NCBI RefSeq assembly: GCF_033095945.1
Contig: NZ_AP026800.1
Span: 1,364,001 to 1,428,000 of the forward strand
Direction: 5' to 3'
Length of the DNA stretch: 64,000 nt
DNA from: Bombiscardovia apis
Lineage (GTDB): Bacteria > Actinomycetota > Actinomycetes > Actinomycetales > Bifidobacteriaceae
Of the stretch, positions 31,181 through 39,689 are shown piece by piece (the first letter of the stretch is position 1; each line of letters starts with the position of its first letter). The translations under genes and the position numbers were made by a program. The notes under the pieces are model-generated. The model was not told where the DNA came from. It did no database searches and worked only from the letters and a program-made list of their open reading frames with translations.

Positions 31181-31839
31181 TGGCGGGCACCCTGCTCACG
31201 CTGGCCAGTCAAAGCAGCACGTATGCGCTCACTGCTGATAGCGCCCTCCCGCAGCACGGCAATACCCTCGCTCTGGCCGGCTGCTGCGGCCACAACTGTT
31301 GACGGAATCGGCCCGGCAGTAGGGCCTGCATCCAAATATAGGTCTACACTCTCGCCCAATTGTTCGTATGCTTCTTGAGCACTCTGCACGCTGGGCTGGC
31401 CTGAGCGGTTGGCGGAGGAAGCAGCCAGAGGCCCTACAGCCGATAAGATTTGCAGGCAGGCAGCGCAATCGGGCACGCGCACAGCCTGAGTTGCGCCGTT
31501 CTCTTCTTGCCGGAGCGTTTGCAGCTGGCAAGAGTCTAGCGCTTGGCAGATGGGCGAAAAAGCGCCGGGCAGGAAGGCTTCTGCTAGGCGACCTAGGGGC
31601 TCGGGCAGGCTCAGCCCCACTTGCTCGACGGCAGACACAGAGGGCAGCAAGACTTGCAAGGACTTAGACCTTGGCCGCTGCTTAGCCGCAAATAAGGCTT
31701 CGATAGCGGCGTTGTTGAAGGGGTCACAGACGATGCCATATACGGTGTCGGTAGGGATAACCACCAAACCGCCGGCGCTTATCACCTGTTTGAGCTGCGC
31801 CAAGGAATCTTGGTCTATCGCAAGCATCCGACCTGTCAT
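31177..31839 (-). CDS. Sua5/YrdC/YwlC L-threonylcarbamoyladenylate synthase
   Basis: It makes threonylcarbamoyl-AMP for the t6A37 modification of ANN-decoding tRNAs. The 220 residues are one YrdC domain: PTDTVYGIVCDPFN, the KQRPRSKSLQVLLPS substrate block with its KxR residues, and ANRSGQPSV. The C-terminal Sua5 extension is short or absent. It is coupled by a 4-bp overlap to the WecA-like gene, an association common in actinobacteria. Confidence 0.9.
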   Translation of the reverse strand: MTGRMLAIDQDSLAQLKQVISAGGLVVIPTDTVYGIVCDPFNNAAIEALFAAKQRPRSKSLQVLLPSVSAVEQVGLSLPEPLGRLAEAFLPGAFSPICQALDSCQLQTLRQEENGATQAVRVPDCAACLQILSAVGPLAASSANRSGQPSVQSAQEAYEQLGESVDLYLDAGPTAGPIPSTVVAAAAGQSEGIAVLREGAISSERIRAALTGQREQGARQ

Positions 31840-31936
31840 CTTCCACCCGTCTCAATACATCCGTCGCCAGCCCTGCCAGCTTAGCATCTCTCCCCTATTG
31901 TGCCTCAGGCTAAGGAAGAAGCTGGCAAAACTAGTG

Positions 31937-32815
31937 TCAGTATGAGAAAGCGGGCACCGAAGCACCTTTGTAGATGCGGTTGATGGTATCGGCTACAGCC
32001 TTGCTATGGTAGGCATCCACAATTTTGCGATAAGTCTCATTGTTGCGCTGATCTTCGTTGGCCACGATGATGTTGACGTAAGGATGGTTGGCTGGATCTT
32101 TCAGGTCAAAAGGCACCTGGAAAATGGCGTCGGACACCTTCATGCCTGCGTCAATCACAAAGTTGGCGTTGACCACACCTGCCGCATAGTCGGGCAGAAG
32201 GTTAATAATGCCCGCCGGATCAGTCTGCTCAATAATCAAATGCTTGGGATTACCGATTACGTCTTCAGGCACCGGCGTGGTGGTTTTAGGATCGCGCAAG
32301 GTAATCAAACCAGCCCGCTCAAGCACTTTGAGAGCGCGGCCCAAGTTCGTAGCATTGTTGGGAATGGCAATCTTACTGCCCTCTGGAATGTCTTCGACCT
32401 TCTTGTAACGCTGAGAATACAGATTCATGGGCGAAATGTATGTATCGCCTATTGCACTCAGTTTATAGTGGTTGGTGGCGGAGTCATTTTCTAGGAATGC
32501 GTAGTGTTCGCCCGCATTTAAGTCGACTTCGCGATTGCTGAGAACTTGGTTCAAGTAAATGGCATCTTGGAAGGGCTTCATAACCACGTGAATGTTGTCT
32601 CCGCGCCGGTCGAGTTCAGCTTGCACTTCCTGCCAAATTTGATCGTCTGAAGAACCGATGACTGCGATTTTCACCTCAGTTTTACCCTGCTGCCCCCCAT
32701 GGAGCTTGTAGGAAGTGCCACAAATTGCAATAAGAGCCACGATAATCGCTACTGATAAAGCGATAAGTTCTATCTTGGCCTTGCGTTTTCTACCTGCCTT
32801 GTTTGAACCAGCCAT
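31937..32815 (-). CDS. metQ: D-methionine-binding ABC transporter protein
   Basis: The extracytoplasmic receptor of the MetNIQ importer (NLPA family). The 292 residues have a basic N-terminus, a hydrophobic segment (about 17-35) ending IAICGTS, which is not a good lipobox because of the residue before Cys, so it may be a non-lipidated or uncleaved anchor. GSSDDQIWQEVQAEL, LNAGEHYAFLEND and AIPNNATNLGRALKVL are family blocks. It is last of the metN-metI-metQ operon. Confidence 0.88.
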   Translation of the reverse strand: MAGSNKAGRKRKAKIELIALSVAIIVALIAICGTSYKLHGGQQGKTEVKIAVIGSSDDQIWQEVQAELDRRGDNIHVVMKPFQDAIYLNQVLSNREVDLNAGEHYAFLENDSATNHYKLSAIGDTYISPMNLYSQRYKKVEDIPEGSKIAIPNNATNLGRALKVLERAGLITLRDPKTTTPVPEDVIGNPKHLIIEQTDPAGIINLLPDYAAGVVNANFVIDAGMKVSDAIFQVPFDLKDPANHPYVNIIVANEDQRNNETYRKIVDAYHSKAVADTINRIYKGASVPAFSY

Positions 32816-32869
32816 AAATTTCCTTCCTTACCTACTCCCCCACGAATAACGAACCTACGACTACCAAAG

Positions 32870-33550
32870 TTAGTGCTCCACCACTTCGGCTAGCAGGCGG
32901 CCAAATAGCTCAATTACTGCTATTAAGAGAACCAACACGATAATCGTGGCCCAAGTCACGTCGTACATATAGCGCTGATAGCCCAAGCGGATAGCGAAGT
33001 CGCCCAAACCTCCGCCTCCCACGATGCCGACCGTGGCAGTTTCGCCGATAAGCGAGATAACAGTGATAGTGCTCACGCGGATAATGGCAGGAATGCCCTC
33101 TCGCAAGTAGACGTGCCACACAATTTGCCAGTTGGTCATACCCATCGATTCAGCAGCCTCCACAAGCCCGGCATCTACCGAAGCTAGAGCCGACTCAATC
33201 TGTCGGGAGAAGAAGGGCGTAATACCTACAACCAGTGGGAAAATCGCTCCTCTGGGACCTATTGAAGTGCCCATCATTAAACGGGTGACCGGCACAAGGG
33301 CTGCCGCCAAAATTATGAAGGGAATCGAGCGGAAGAGGTCAATGAGCTTGTCCAAGACGTTGAAGAAGAAGCCATTGCGCTTGATGCCTTCACGACCGGT
33401 TACTACCAGCCCCACGCCAATTGCGAGCGCAAGCACGAAGGAGATAGCGCCCGAGACCGCAACCATAACCAAGGTCTGTACGAAGGAGTCGAAGAACTCC
33501 GGTAGGCGCGACGCTACGTTGGGGAACCAAGAACTCAAGAGATTAGCCAC
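32870..33550 (-). CDS. metI: methionine ABC transporter permease
   Basis: The membrane part of MetNIQ. The 226 residues have five membrane segments; the coupling EAA loop is VEAAESMGMTNWQIVWHVYL, which contacts MetN. It starts with GTG at 33550, inside the last codons of metN (8-bp overlap), so translation is coupled. Normal length for MetI. Confidence 0.92.
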   Translation of the reverse strand: MANLLSSWFPNVASRLPEFFDSFVQTLVMVAVSGAISFVLALAIGVGLVVTGREGIKRNGFFFNVLDKLIDLFRSIPFIILAAALVPVTRLMMGTSIGPRGAIFPLVVGITPFFSRQIESALASVDAGLVEAAESMGMTNWQIVWHVYLREGIPAIIRVSTITVISLIGETATVGIVGGGGLGDFAIRLGYQRYMYDVTWATIIVLVLLIAVIELFGRLLAEVVEH

Positions 33551-34613
33551 GGTTCAACACCTCAATTCCTACTTCGTGTTCACTCATATAAGCCAAAGCC
33601 TGCTCAACGTGCTCGGCCGAGCCTTCCAAACGCACAACCAAGCCACCCAGTTGGGAGCCTTCGACCACATCGACATCACCGAAAATAATGTTGACATCCA
33701 CATCGAAGAGCCGAGAAATAGTGGAAACCATAGCCTGATTGACTGCCTTCGACAGGAAGCTCATCTTGAGGAGCACCTGCCCAGGCTCCAGCTGGACGAT
33801 AGGCGACTCTTGCTCTATTAAGTCGCCAACCTTGTCGAGATTGGAGGTGGTTGCGACGAAAGAGCGAGTCAGCGGAGCCTTTGGCTTGGCGAAGATATCG
33901 AAGACCCTGCCCTCTTCCACGATGCGTCCTTGGTCAATGACGGCTAATCTGTTGCATATTTGGCGCACGACGGCCATCTCGTGGGTAATCATTACAACGG
34001 TAATGCCCAGTTGGTCGTGCAAATCGCGTAGCAGGGCAAGAATTGATTTGGTGGTGTTGGGGTCGAGAGCCGAAGTCGCTTCATCGCTTAATAGAATGTC
34101 TGGTTTGTTAGCCAAAGATCGGGCGATAGCTACTCGCTGCTGCTGACCGCCCGAGAGCTCGCCTGGATAGGACTGAGCCAAGTCAGACAAGCCAACCAGT
34201 TCAAGCAGCTCCTGCGCCCGGGAAGCGCGCTGGAGGCGGGTGAGATTGGAGTTGTGCAGGGGTAACTCCACATTGCCTAGCAGAGTGCGAGACGGCATGA
34301 GGTTAAAGTGTTGAAAAATCATGCCCGTCCGCTGGCGGAGCTCGCGCAGACCTTGACTATTGAGGCTGGCTACTTCCTGCCCGCGCACCTTAAGTGAGCC
34401 GCCTTGGTAGCTTTCCAAACCGTTGATGCAGCGTACCAGTGTTGACTTACCTGCGCCGCTGAGGCCGATGATGCCGAAGATGTCGCCCTTGTCAATATCT
34501 AAGCTGATATCGGCTAAGGCAGTGCGGTCGCCCTCTTCGTCGGAATGGTAGACCTTGTTGAGGTGCGACATGGCAATAACCGAGTTGCCTGCTTGCGTCT
34601 CTTGATTGACCAC
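33543..34613 (-). CDS. metN: methionine ABC transporter ATP-binding protein with NIL domain
   Basis: The ATPase of the methionine importer. Walker [41 protein letters not shown] and THEMAV are all there. The C-terminal 85 residues (about 270-356) are the NIL regulatory domain, which in the family binds methionine and inhibits transport. It starts with GTG at 34613 after GGGAGGA. A strong hairpin sits just before this ribosome-binding site (34629-34660). Confidence 0.93.
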   Translation of the reverse strand: MVNQETQAGNSVIAMSHLNKVYHSDEEGDRTALADISLDIDKGDIFGIIGLSGAGKSTLVRCINGLESYQGGSLKVRGQEVASLNSQGLRELRQRTGMIFQHFNLMPSRTLLGNVELPLHNSNLTRLQRASRAQELLELVGLSDLAQSYPGELSGGQQQRVAIARSLANKPDILLSDEATSALDPNTTKSILALLRDLHDQLGITVVMITHEMAVVRQICNRLAVIDQGRIVEEGRVFDIFAKPKAPLTRSFVATTSNLDKVGDLIEQESPIVQLEPGQVLLKMSFLSKAVNQAMVSTISRLFDVDVNIIFGDVDVVEGSQLGGLVVRLEGSAEHVEQALAYMSEHEVGIEVLNRG

Positions 34614-34628
34614 GCTTCCTCCCTCTTG

Positions 34629-34660
34629 TTCGATACCAGCGAATTGCTGGGCATCGAACA
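34629..34660 (-). promoter_or_regulatory. hairpin in the metN leader
   Basis: GTTCGAT and ATCGAAC, plus CCAGC and GCTGG separated by small bulges, make a long stem with a short loop. It ends a few bases before the GGGAGGA ribosome-binding site of metN. No U-run follows. The 184-bp gap 34614-34796 also has a small TGTCCAC / GTGGACA stem at 34774-34790, after the sulfatase gene. It did not match a SAM riboswitch that I know. Confidence 0.6.
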
Positions 34661-34796
34661 GCTTAAGCAGGGCCCTTACTGGTGGGCAAGCTAGGGGCTA
34701 TAGAAGAAATCTATGGGAGCCTATCAGCGCGCATCACTAGAGCCCTGTCCTCGTATGCATGTCGGAGCCAATGTCCACTATGTGGACATTTATTGC

Positions 34797-37088
34797 TCAC
34801 TGTGCGGACGACTGGCTGGGCGCCACCGGTGCAGGCGTAGTCCCCTGCTCCTTGCTCGCATTCTGCTCAGGCTGAGCCGGCTGCTGCTGCTTCTTAGCGG
34901 CAGCCCGGCTCGCAGCCAGGTCGGAAGCGCGAGTAGGTGCCTTCATAAAGGAAGTATCTTTCACATACTGCTTGCCGGCCATGATGTCGTATTGCACCAG
35001 CCTGTAATCCTCAAGAAGCTGCTTAGTCTGCTTGTCGAAGTTGCGAGCATCCATAGGCTTGCCCTGCGCATCCAAGTAGATGTTCTGCCCCTCAGGAATA
35101 CGCTCCCAGCCCTGAATTTGATTCACCACCGGAGGCTCGATCGCTGAAACCTTGCTCTTGAGCTCGGTAAGGAAAGCCAGATAGGGCGAGACCTTAGCAT
35201 TCATGTGCTGGGCCGCTTGAGTGGTGAAGAAGTTGGGCGAGCTATAGGCTGAGTCCGACAGGTTGGTATCGCGCGAGCCGGAAGCCTTGTTCGACCAGAT
35301 GAAGTAATCCGTTAAATGCAAGGCTAGCGAATTGTTTTGATCTGCAGAAGCAGTGTTGTAGATACCAGGCAGATGATCGCCGTAGAAAACAACCGTAACT
35401 GGCTTCTTCAGCTGGTCAATCGAATCCAAGAAGCCGCGGGTTGCCTGATCCGTAAGATTCACGCCCTTGGCGTAGGTGCGAATGGAAGTCAGCTCGTCGT
35501 CGCCCAAAGGTTGGGCTCCCTCAGCAGCAGAGACTTGGAAGGGATTATCTTGATACCAGTCATTGTAGGGCATGTGGTTTTGCATGGTAATGACTTCCAC
35601 AAACTGGTTGGTCTGCGTGGACTGCATCTCGTCCAAAGCCGACTGGTAGGCCGCTTGGTCCGAGACGTATGGCGAAGAATCAATATGGTCCTGGTGCGCA
35701 ATAATATCTTTTCCGGCCAGCGAATAGAAGTGGGAGAAACCGAATGTCTTGTAGTTTTGGGCCCTAGAATACATGGAAGGCTCATAGGGGTGGAAAGCCT
35801 GAGAATTCTTGGGGTCTCCCCAGTTTTGATTGACCATAGGCATCCACTTCAAGTCAGGAATCACCTGCTGATATGGACTGGTGAGCGAGGGGTCGAAGTT
35901 CGACATAGACAGGCCAGAGAGCGCCTGGAACTCCATGTTTGCAGTGCCACCGCCGTAGCCGGACGATAGCATGAGCCCGCTCGTAGTATTGCGCTTAATA
36001 GAGCGGATGTTGGGCATAGGGTCCATATTGAGCTGCACGCCGGGCACACGAGTTGGGTCCGAATATGACTCCGAAAGAATGTATACAACCGTGTTCTCAT
36101 TGAGGTAAGTAGCGCGCTCAGCATTAATCTTGTCTGCCTGTTTTTGGTAGCGCTTGACCAAATCCTTCATGGTTGCCTGGTTGTAGTTGCTGGGCTCGTC
36201 CATCACTTTAGGATTGAGCTGACGCGAGAAGGAAACGAAGGTACCGTTACGTTGGGAATCATAGACTGAATCCCACATAGACGGCAGGTCACCCATCCAG
36301 CGGGAGAAGGAATTAGCCCAAGTTCCATAGGTGCCTACAGCAGACATAAAGAGCGCTAGAACTACTGCGGGCACCACTACGCCGGTAAGACGAATCGAAG
36401 TACCCATACGCTTATTGCCAGTGCGCACTATCCGCCCCCGCCAGCGGTCCATGCGACCAAGCAAAACACTAGCCAAAATCAGGACTACAATGAGCACAAT
36501 CGTAAGCACTATTAAGAAGAATGAACCCGTGGGAAGGAAAGACATGATATTGCCTGCGTCTGATTGCAAAAAGTTCAAGTCAGAAGGCAAAATGGTCTCG
36601 TAGCGCGAAGCCACCTTGAAGTGCTCGATAACGGCAATCACTCCCGCCGCAGTCAGCAAAATCGGTGTGGCTACCCAAAAACGGTTGGTAAGGAAGAGCA
36701 AGAGGAGATATACCAAACCAATTGCAAGCAGGTTCAAAACAAATACAAACCTGTGGTCCGTCCACATAGCTGAGACGAATCCCCAAAAGCCGATGAGCGG
36801 ATTAGACAGCGCAACTCTGGAAGCACTGAGCGTGACTCCCCATTGCAAGAGAGCAACAGCGACAATGTCGAAAACCACAAAGAGTAGAGCATAGAGCCAT
36901 ACTGGAGGCGCGAACTTGCCTCGCAAACCAGCCACACGTGCGCTGCCGTCGTTCTTTGCCAGCCCGCTGCATTCTTTCTGCTCCGCCCCAGCTTGCTCCT
37001 GCATATTGTGTTCTGTCCCCGCCGATGGCTCAGTCACGCTCGAACCTCTACCTTCCTTTTCTACCGACACCTTTGATGATTCACGCAT
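34797..37088 (-). CDS. LTA synthase-like membrane sulfatase-fold phosphotransferase
   Basis: A member of the alkaline-phosphatase superfamily that polymerises or transfers glycerol phosphate, phosphoethanolamine or a related group onto the envelope. Of 763 residues, the first 65 are hydrophilic, then five membrane segments (about 65-285) precede an extracellular sulfatase domain. Expected active-site residues are the Glu of ILSESYSDP, the Thr of GGTANMEFQAL (nucleophile) and Asp-His in FYGDHLPG. The last 60 residues are Ala/Gln/Pro-rich. Family is clear; the transferred group is not. Confidence 0.85.
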   Translation of the reverse strand: MRESSKVSVEKEGRGSSVTEPSAGTEHNMQEQAGAEQKECSGLAKNDGSARVAGLRGKFAPPVWLYALLFVVFDIVAVALLQWGVTLSASRVALSNPLIGFWGFVSAMWTDHRFVFVLNLLAIGLVYLLLLFLTNRFWVATPILLTAAGVIAVIEHFKVASRYETILPSDLNFLQSDAGNIMSFLPTGSFFLIVLTIVLIVVLILASVLLGRMDRWRGRIVRTGNKRMGTSIRLTGVVVPAVVLALFMSAVGTYGTWANSFSRWMGDLPSMWDSVYDSQRNGTFVSFSRQLNPKVMDEPSNYNQATMKDLVKRYQKQADKINAERATYLNENTVVYILSESYSDPTRVPGVQLNMDPMPNIRSIKRNTTSGLMLSSGYGGGTANMEFQALSGLSMSNFDPSLTSPYQQVIPDLKWMPMVNQNWGDPKNSQAFHPYEPSMYSRAQNYKTFGFSHFYSLAGKDIIAHQDHIDSSPYVSDQAAYQSALDEMQSTQTNQFVEVITMQNHMPYNDWYQDNPFQVSAAEGAQPLGDDELTSIRTYAKGVNLTDQATRGFLDSIDQLKKPVTVVFYGDHLPGIYNTASADQNNSLALHLTDYFIWSNKASGSRDTNLSDSAYSSPNFFTTQAAQHMNAKVSPYLAFLTELKSKVSAIEPPVVNQIQGWERIPEGQNIYLDAQGKPMDARNFDKQTKQLLEDYRLVQYDIMAGKQYVKDTSFMKAPTRASDLAASRAAAKKQQQPAQPEQNASKEQGTTPAPVAPSQSSAQ

Positions 37089-37136
37089 AAAGGCTCATTC
37101 TTCCCAATATGTGAGACATCTTTACTCTCATCTGAA

Positions 37137-38096
37137 TTAGTGCACCTGCACAGGTTCAACGTCTACTTGAAGCGCTCGAGCAAAAGAGTTAGCCAAATCA
37201 CCAATCCAATCGGCAAGATCTTGGTAACGAGCAGGCATTTGTTCGCTAACTTTCACTATGGGCACCGAAGAGCGCTCAGCTGCAGCTACCAGCTGGTCAC
37301 TAACCGCACTAGCCTCTTGATCATTGAACACCAGCAGTTTGGCCTCTCCTGAACTCAGCAGGAGCTCGAACTGGTGAATGTCGGCCGGCGAAGGCTCACT
37401 CTCATTGGCAATGGCTTGGCTGAAACCGGTGGGCGTAGCGTCGACCAGTTGTAAGTCTTGAGCCAAATAGTCAGCCGCCGATTCTGTAGCCACAAACCGG
37501 GTCGCTTTCACTTGTTGACCTATGCGATGAAGCTGATCGTTGAGTTTCTCCTCCTGCTGATGCCACTCGTCGTACCGCTGGGCAAAATAGTCCGCTTCAT
37601 CAGGACGCAAATCTTGGTATGTTTTCGTAATAGCTTTGGCTGCTTGAACGCGCGCCTGTTGGGAAAACCATAGATGAGGATTGTCTCCCGACTTGTGTTT
37701 GGACAGCGAGGCCACGTTAATCATGTATCTGTCGTTGTCTTCGGCAGCCTTACTGGCCCAAGCGTCATAGTCTGCTCCATTCACGACCACCATCTCAGCT
37801 CGACCAATCAATCCAATATCTGAGGTAGTGGGTTCGTAGTCGTGCGCTTCTGCATTGGGGTTAGAAATGACCGCCTGTGATTTGACCTTGTCACCGCCCA
37901 GCTGCCGAGACAGAGAGGCCCACTGCCCAATACTAGAAACTACCGTAATAGGGCCATTCGCTTTTTCTTGCCCAAAGTCGGCACCGGAGCATGCGCTTAG
38001 AGCCAGTATGCTAACGAAAGCAAGCGCCCCTGCCGTAGCTGCCCGTACTCGCGTGGTCAGTTTATGGGTTTTTTTAGTTTGCTGTCGCGAAGACAT
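37137..38096 (-). CDS. metal-binding lipoprotein, cluster A-I (ZnuA/PsaA-like)
   Basis: Receptor for a divalent-metal ABC transporter, but no ATPase or permease lies beside it. ATG 38096 (MSSRQQ) is better than an upstream TTG. Signal peptide with lipobox LSAC. Ligand candidates in order: His in AEAHDYEPT, His in NPHLWFS, Glu in VATESAADY and Asp in FNDQEAS. That His-His-Glu-Asp set matches PsaA-type manganese receptors more than ZnuA, which has a third His. A Fur/Zur-like box precedes it. Confidence 0.82.
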   Translation of the reverse strand: MSSRQQTKKTHKLTTRVRAATAGALAFVSILALSACSGADFGQEKANGPITVVSSIGQWASLSRQLGGDKVKSQAVISNPNAEAHDYEPTTSDIGLIGRAEMVVVNGADYDAWASKAAEDNDRYMINVASLSKHKSGDNPHLWFSQQARVQAAKAITKTYQDLRPDEADYFAQRYDEWHQQEEKLNDQLHRIGQQVKATRFVATESAADYLAQDLQLVDATPTGFSQAIANESEPSPADIHQFELLLSSGEAKLLVFNDQEASAVSDQLVAAAERSSVPIVKVSEQMPARYQDLADWIGDLANSFARALQVDVEPVQVH

Positions 38097-38147
38097 TGCA
38101 CACAACTTTCTAGGCTCCGGTTTCCGCCCGGTATATAAAAAATCCCC

Positions 38148-38170
38148 TTAATGAGATTCATTATCATTAA
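38148..38170 (-). promoter_or_regulatory. Fur/Zur-like operator
   Basis: A 23-bp imperfect palindrome with perfect outer arms TTAATGA and TCATTAA; its core AATGATAATGA resembles the Fur-family consensus. It is about 50 bp before the metal-binding lipoprotein start and next to a TATAGT -10-like element. The zur gene at 42544 is the natural candidate regulator. Confidence 0.7.
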
Positions 38171-38303
38171 CTATAGCACGGACACCGACGATCCTTCAGG
38201 TTGTCATGCTATCCTTCTCCTGCTCCGTGAAAGATTAGCTAGCTTCCTTCACCTTCGATTCGAACCATAGCCCGATATACACTAGTTACAGAGAAAGGTT
38301 TCC

Positions 38304-39671
38304 ATGCTCAAGAGTTTTTCACACATTCACTTGCTCATCGGCTGGCTACCAATTACGGTTTTCACCATCGCCGGACTGGGCATAACTGCGCTTATCGTAA
38401 CTCAATGTTGGAAGCGCCAGTGGAAAACTGTGGGCCGAGAACTCATTATTACGCTCGTTGCCGCGGCTTGTGGACTCCTAGCTACTTGGCTCGTCTCTGA
38501 CGTATTCATGCTTTTTGAAGTGAGCCTAGGCTGGATGGTAATTTTTGCTGTCACTGCTGGTTTTGCAGCCTTGGGCTTCGTTATCTCTAGCATCGTCTTC
38601 ACCCACGGTTGGAAGCGCATCCTTGCATCAGCCATGATTATTGTAGTCCTCATCGCCACCGCTCTGCGCATCGACATGATTTACGGCGAATACACCACAG
38701 TTGGTTCCCTCTTCGCCGTACCCACATATCAACGCTTCGATGGGCGTAAAGTCAGCAGACCGGTAATGAGCGTGCAAGCATGGAGAAAACTTGCTGAAGA
38801 CAATACGCTTCACACGTACCCCGAAAAGGGCCAATCCTTCTCCGTGGATATCGACAACCGTAACTCGCAATTTGAAGCACGCACCGCTGACATATACCTA
38901 CCTCCGGCAGCCTTAAGCGAAAAGCCTCCGGCACTGCCTGTCTTCGTCTTATTAGCTGGCCAGCCCGGCTCACCAGACCGCCTCTTTACAGCAGGAGGCA
39001 TCGAATCCATGATGAATACCTACGCAGCCAAGCACAACGGTCTAGCTCCCATCGTAGTCTCTCCAGATCAAAACGGCGCCTCCAACCGCAACAGCTTGTG
39101 CGTGGATTCTCCCATTCACGGCAAGGCCGAAACCTACCTTACGCAAGATGTGCCCAATTGGATTTCTCACAATTTGCCCGTGTCTACCAACCCTGACATG
39201 TGGGCCATCGGAGGCTTTTCGCAAGGCGGCACCTGCTCTACCCAGCTGGGAGCTCGCCACCCCAATATTTACGGCAACATGATGCCGGCGGACGGAGAGA
39301 TCGGGCCCACTCAGGGTTCCAAAGAGTCCATGATTGCTAACTACTTTGGAGGTAATGCCCAAGCTTTCCAAGACCAAGAACCGGTCACAGCTATAGCCCA
39401 ACACGCTCCCTCCAATCAGACTATTTTTGCCGGAGCAGGGGCCAGCGACCCCACTTCTGTCAAAAATATGACCACTATTGCCCAAGCCGGAAAACGGGCA
39501 GGAATGGAGGTAGTAGTTGTAGAAGCCAAGGGAACAGGCCACGACTGGCATGCTGTGCGTGCCTCTTGGGAACCAGCCCTAAACTGGTTAGGGGAACGCA
39601 TGGGCTTGGGGGATATGAGTAAACCCTTGAGCGAATACAAGAATATTTCTGAAGTCAAGATAGAGCGTTAA
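38304..39671 (+). CDS. membrane-anchored alpha/beta-hydrolase (esterase D-like)
   Basis: An esterase with an N-terminal membrane domain. Of 455 residues, about four membrane segments occupy 10-140; the rest is an extracellular esterase domain with nucleophile Ser in GGFSQGGTC and catalytic His in GTGHDWHAV. GAGKGTG-like strands are absent; DIYLPPAAL and VFVLLAGQPGSPDRL fit the PF00756 fold. The next gene, 18 bp on, is a lipid aminoacyltransferase, so a role in removing amino acids from lipids is inferred. Confidence 0.82.
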   Translation: MLKSFSHIHLLIGWLPITVFTIAGLGITALIVTQCWKRQWKTVGRELIITLVAAACGLLATWLVSDVFMLFEVSLGWMVIFAVTAGFAALGFVISSIVFTHGWKRILASAMIIVVLIATALRIDMIYGEYTTVGSLFAVPTYQRFDGRKVSRPVMSVQAWRKLAEDNTLHTYPEKGQSFSVDIDNRNSQFEARTADIYLPPAALSEKPPALPVFVLLAGQPGSPDRLFTAGGIESMMNTYAAKHNGLAPIVVSPDQNGASNRNSLCVDSPIHGKAETYLTQDVPNWISHNLPVSTNPDMWAIGGFSQGGTCSTQLGARHPNIYGNMMPADGEIGPTQGSKESMIANYFGGNAQAFQDQEPVTAIAQHAPSNQTIFAGAGASDPTSVKNMTTIAQAGKRAGMEVVVVEAKGTGHDWHAVRASWEPALNWLGERMGLGDMSKPLSEYKNISEVKIER

Positions 39672-39689
39672 ACAAGGAAAGCGAACACT

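Noticed and set aside
34629..34660. Intrinsic terminator before metN
   Set aside because: There is no U-run after the stem; the ribosome-binding site of metN follows directly.
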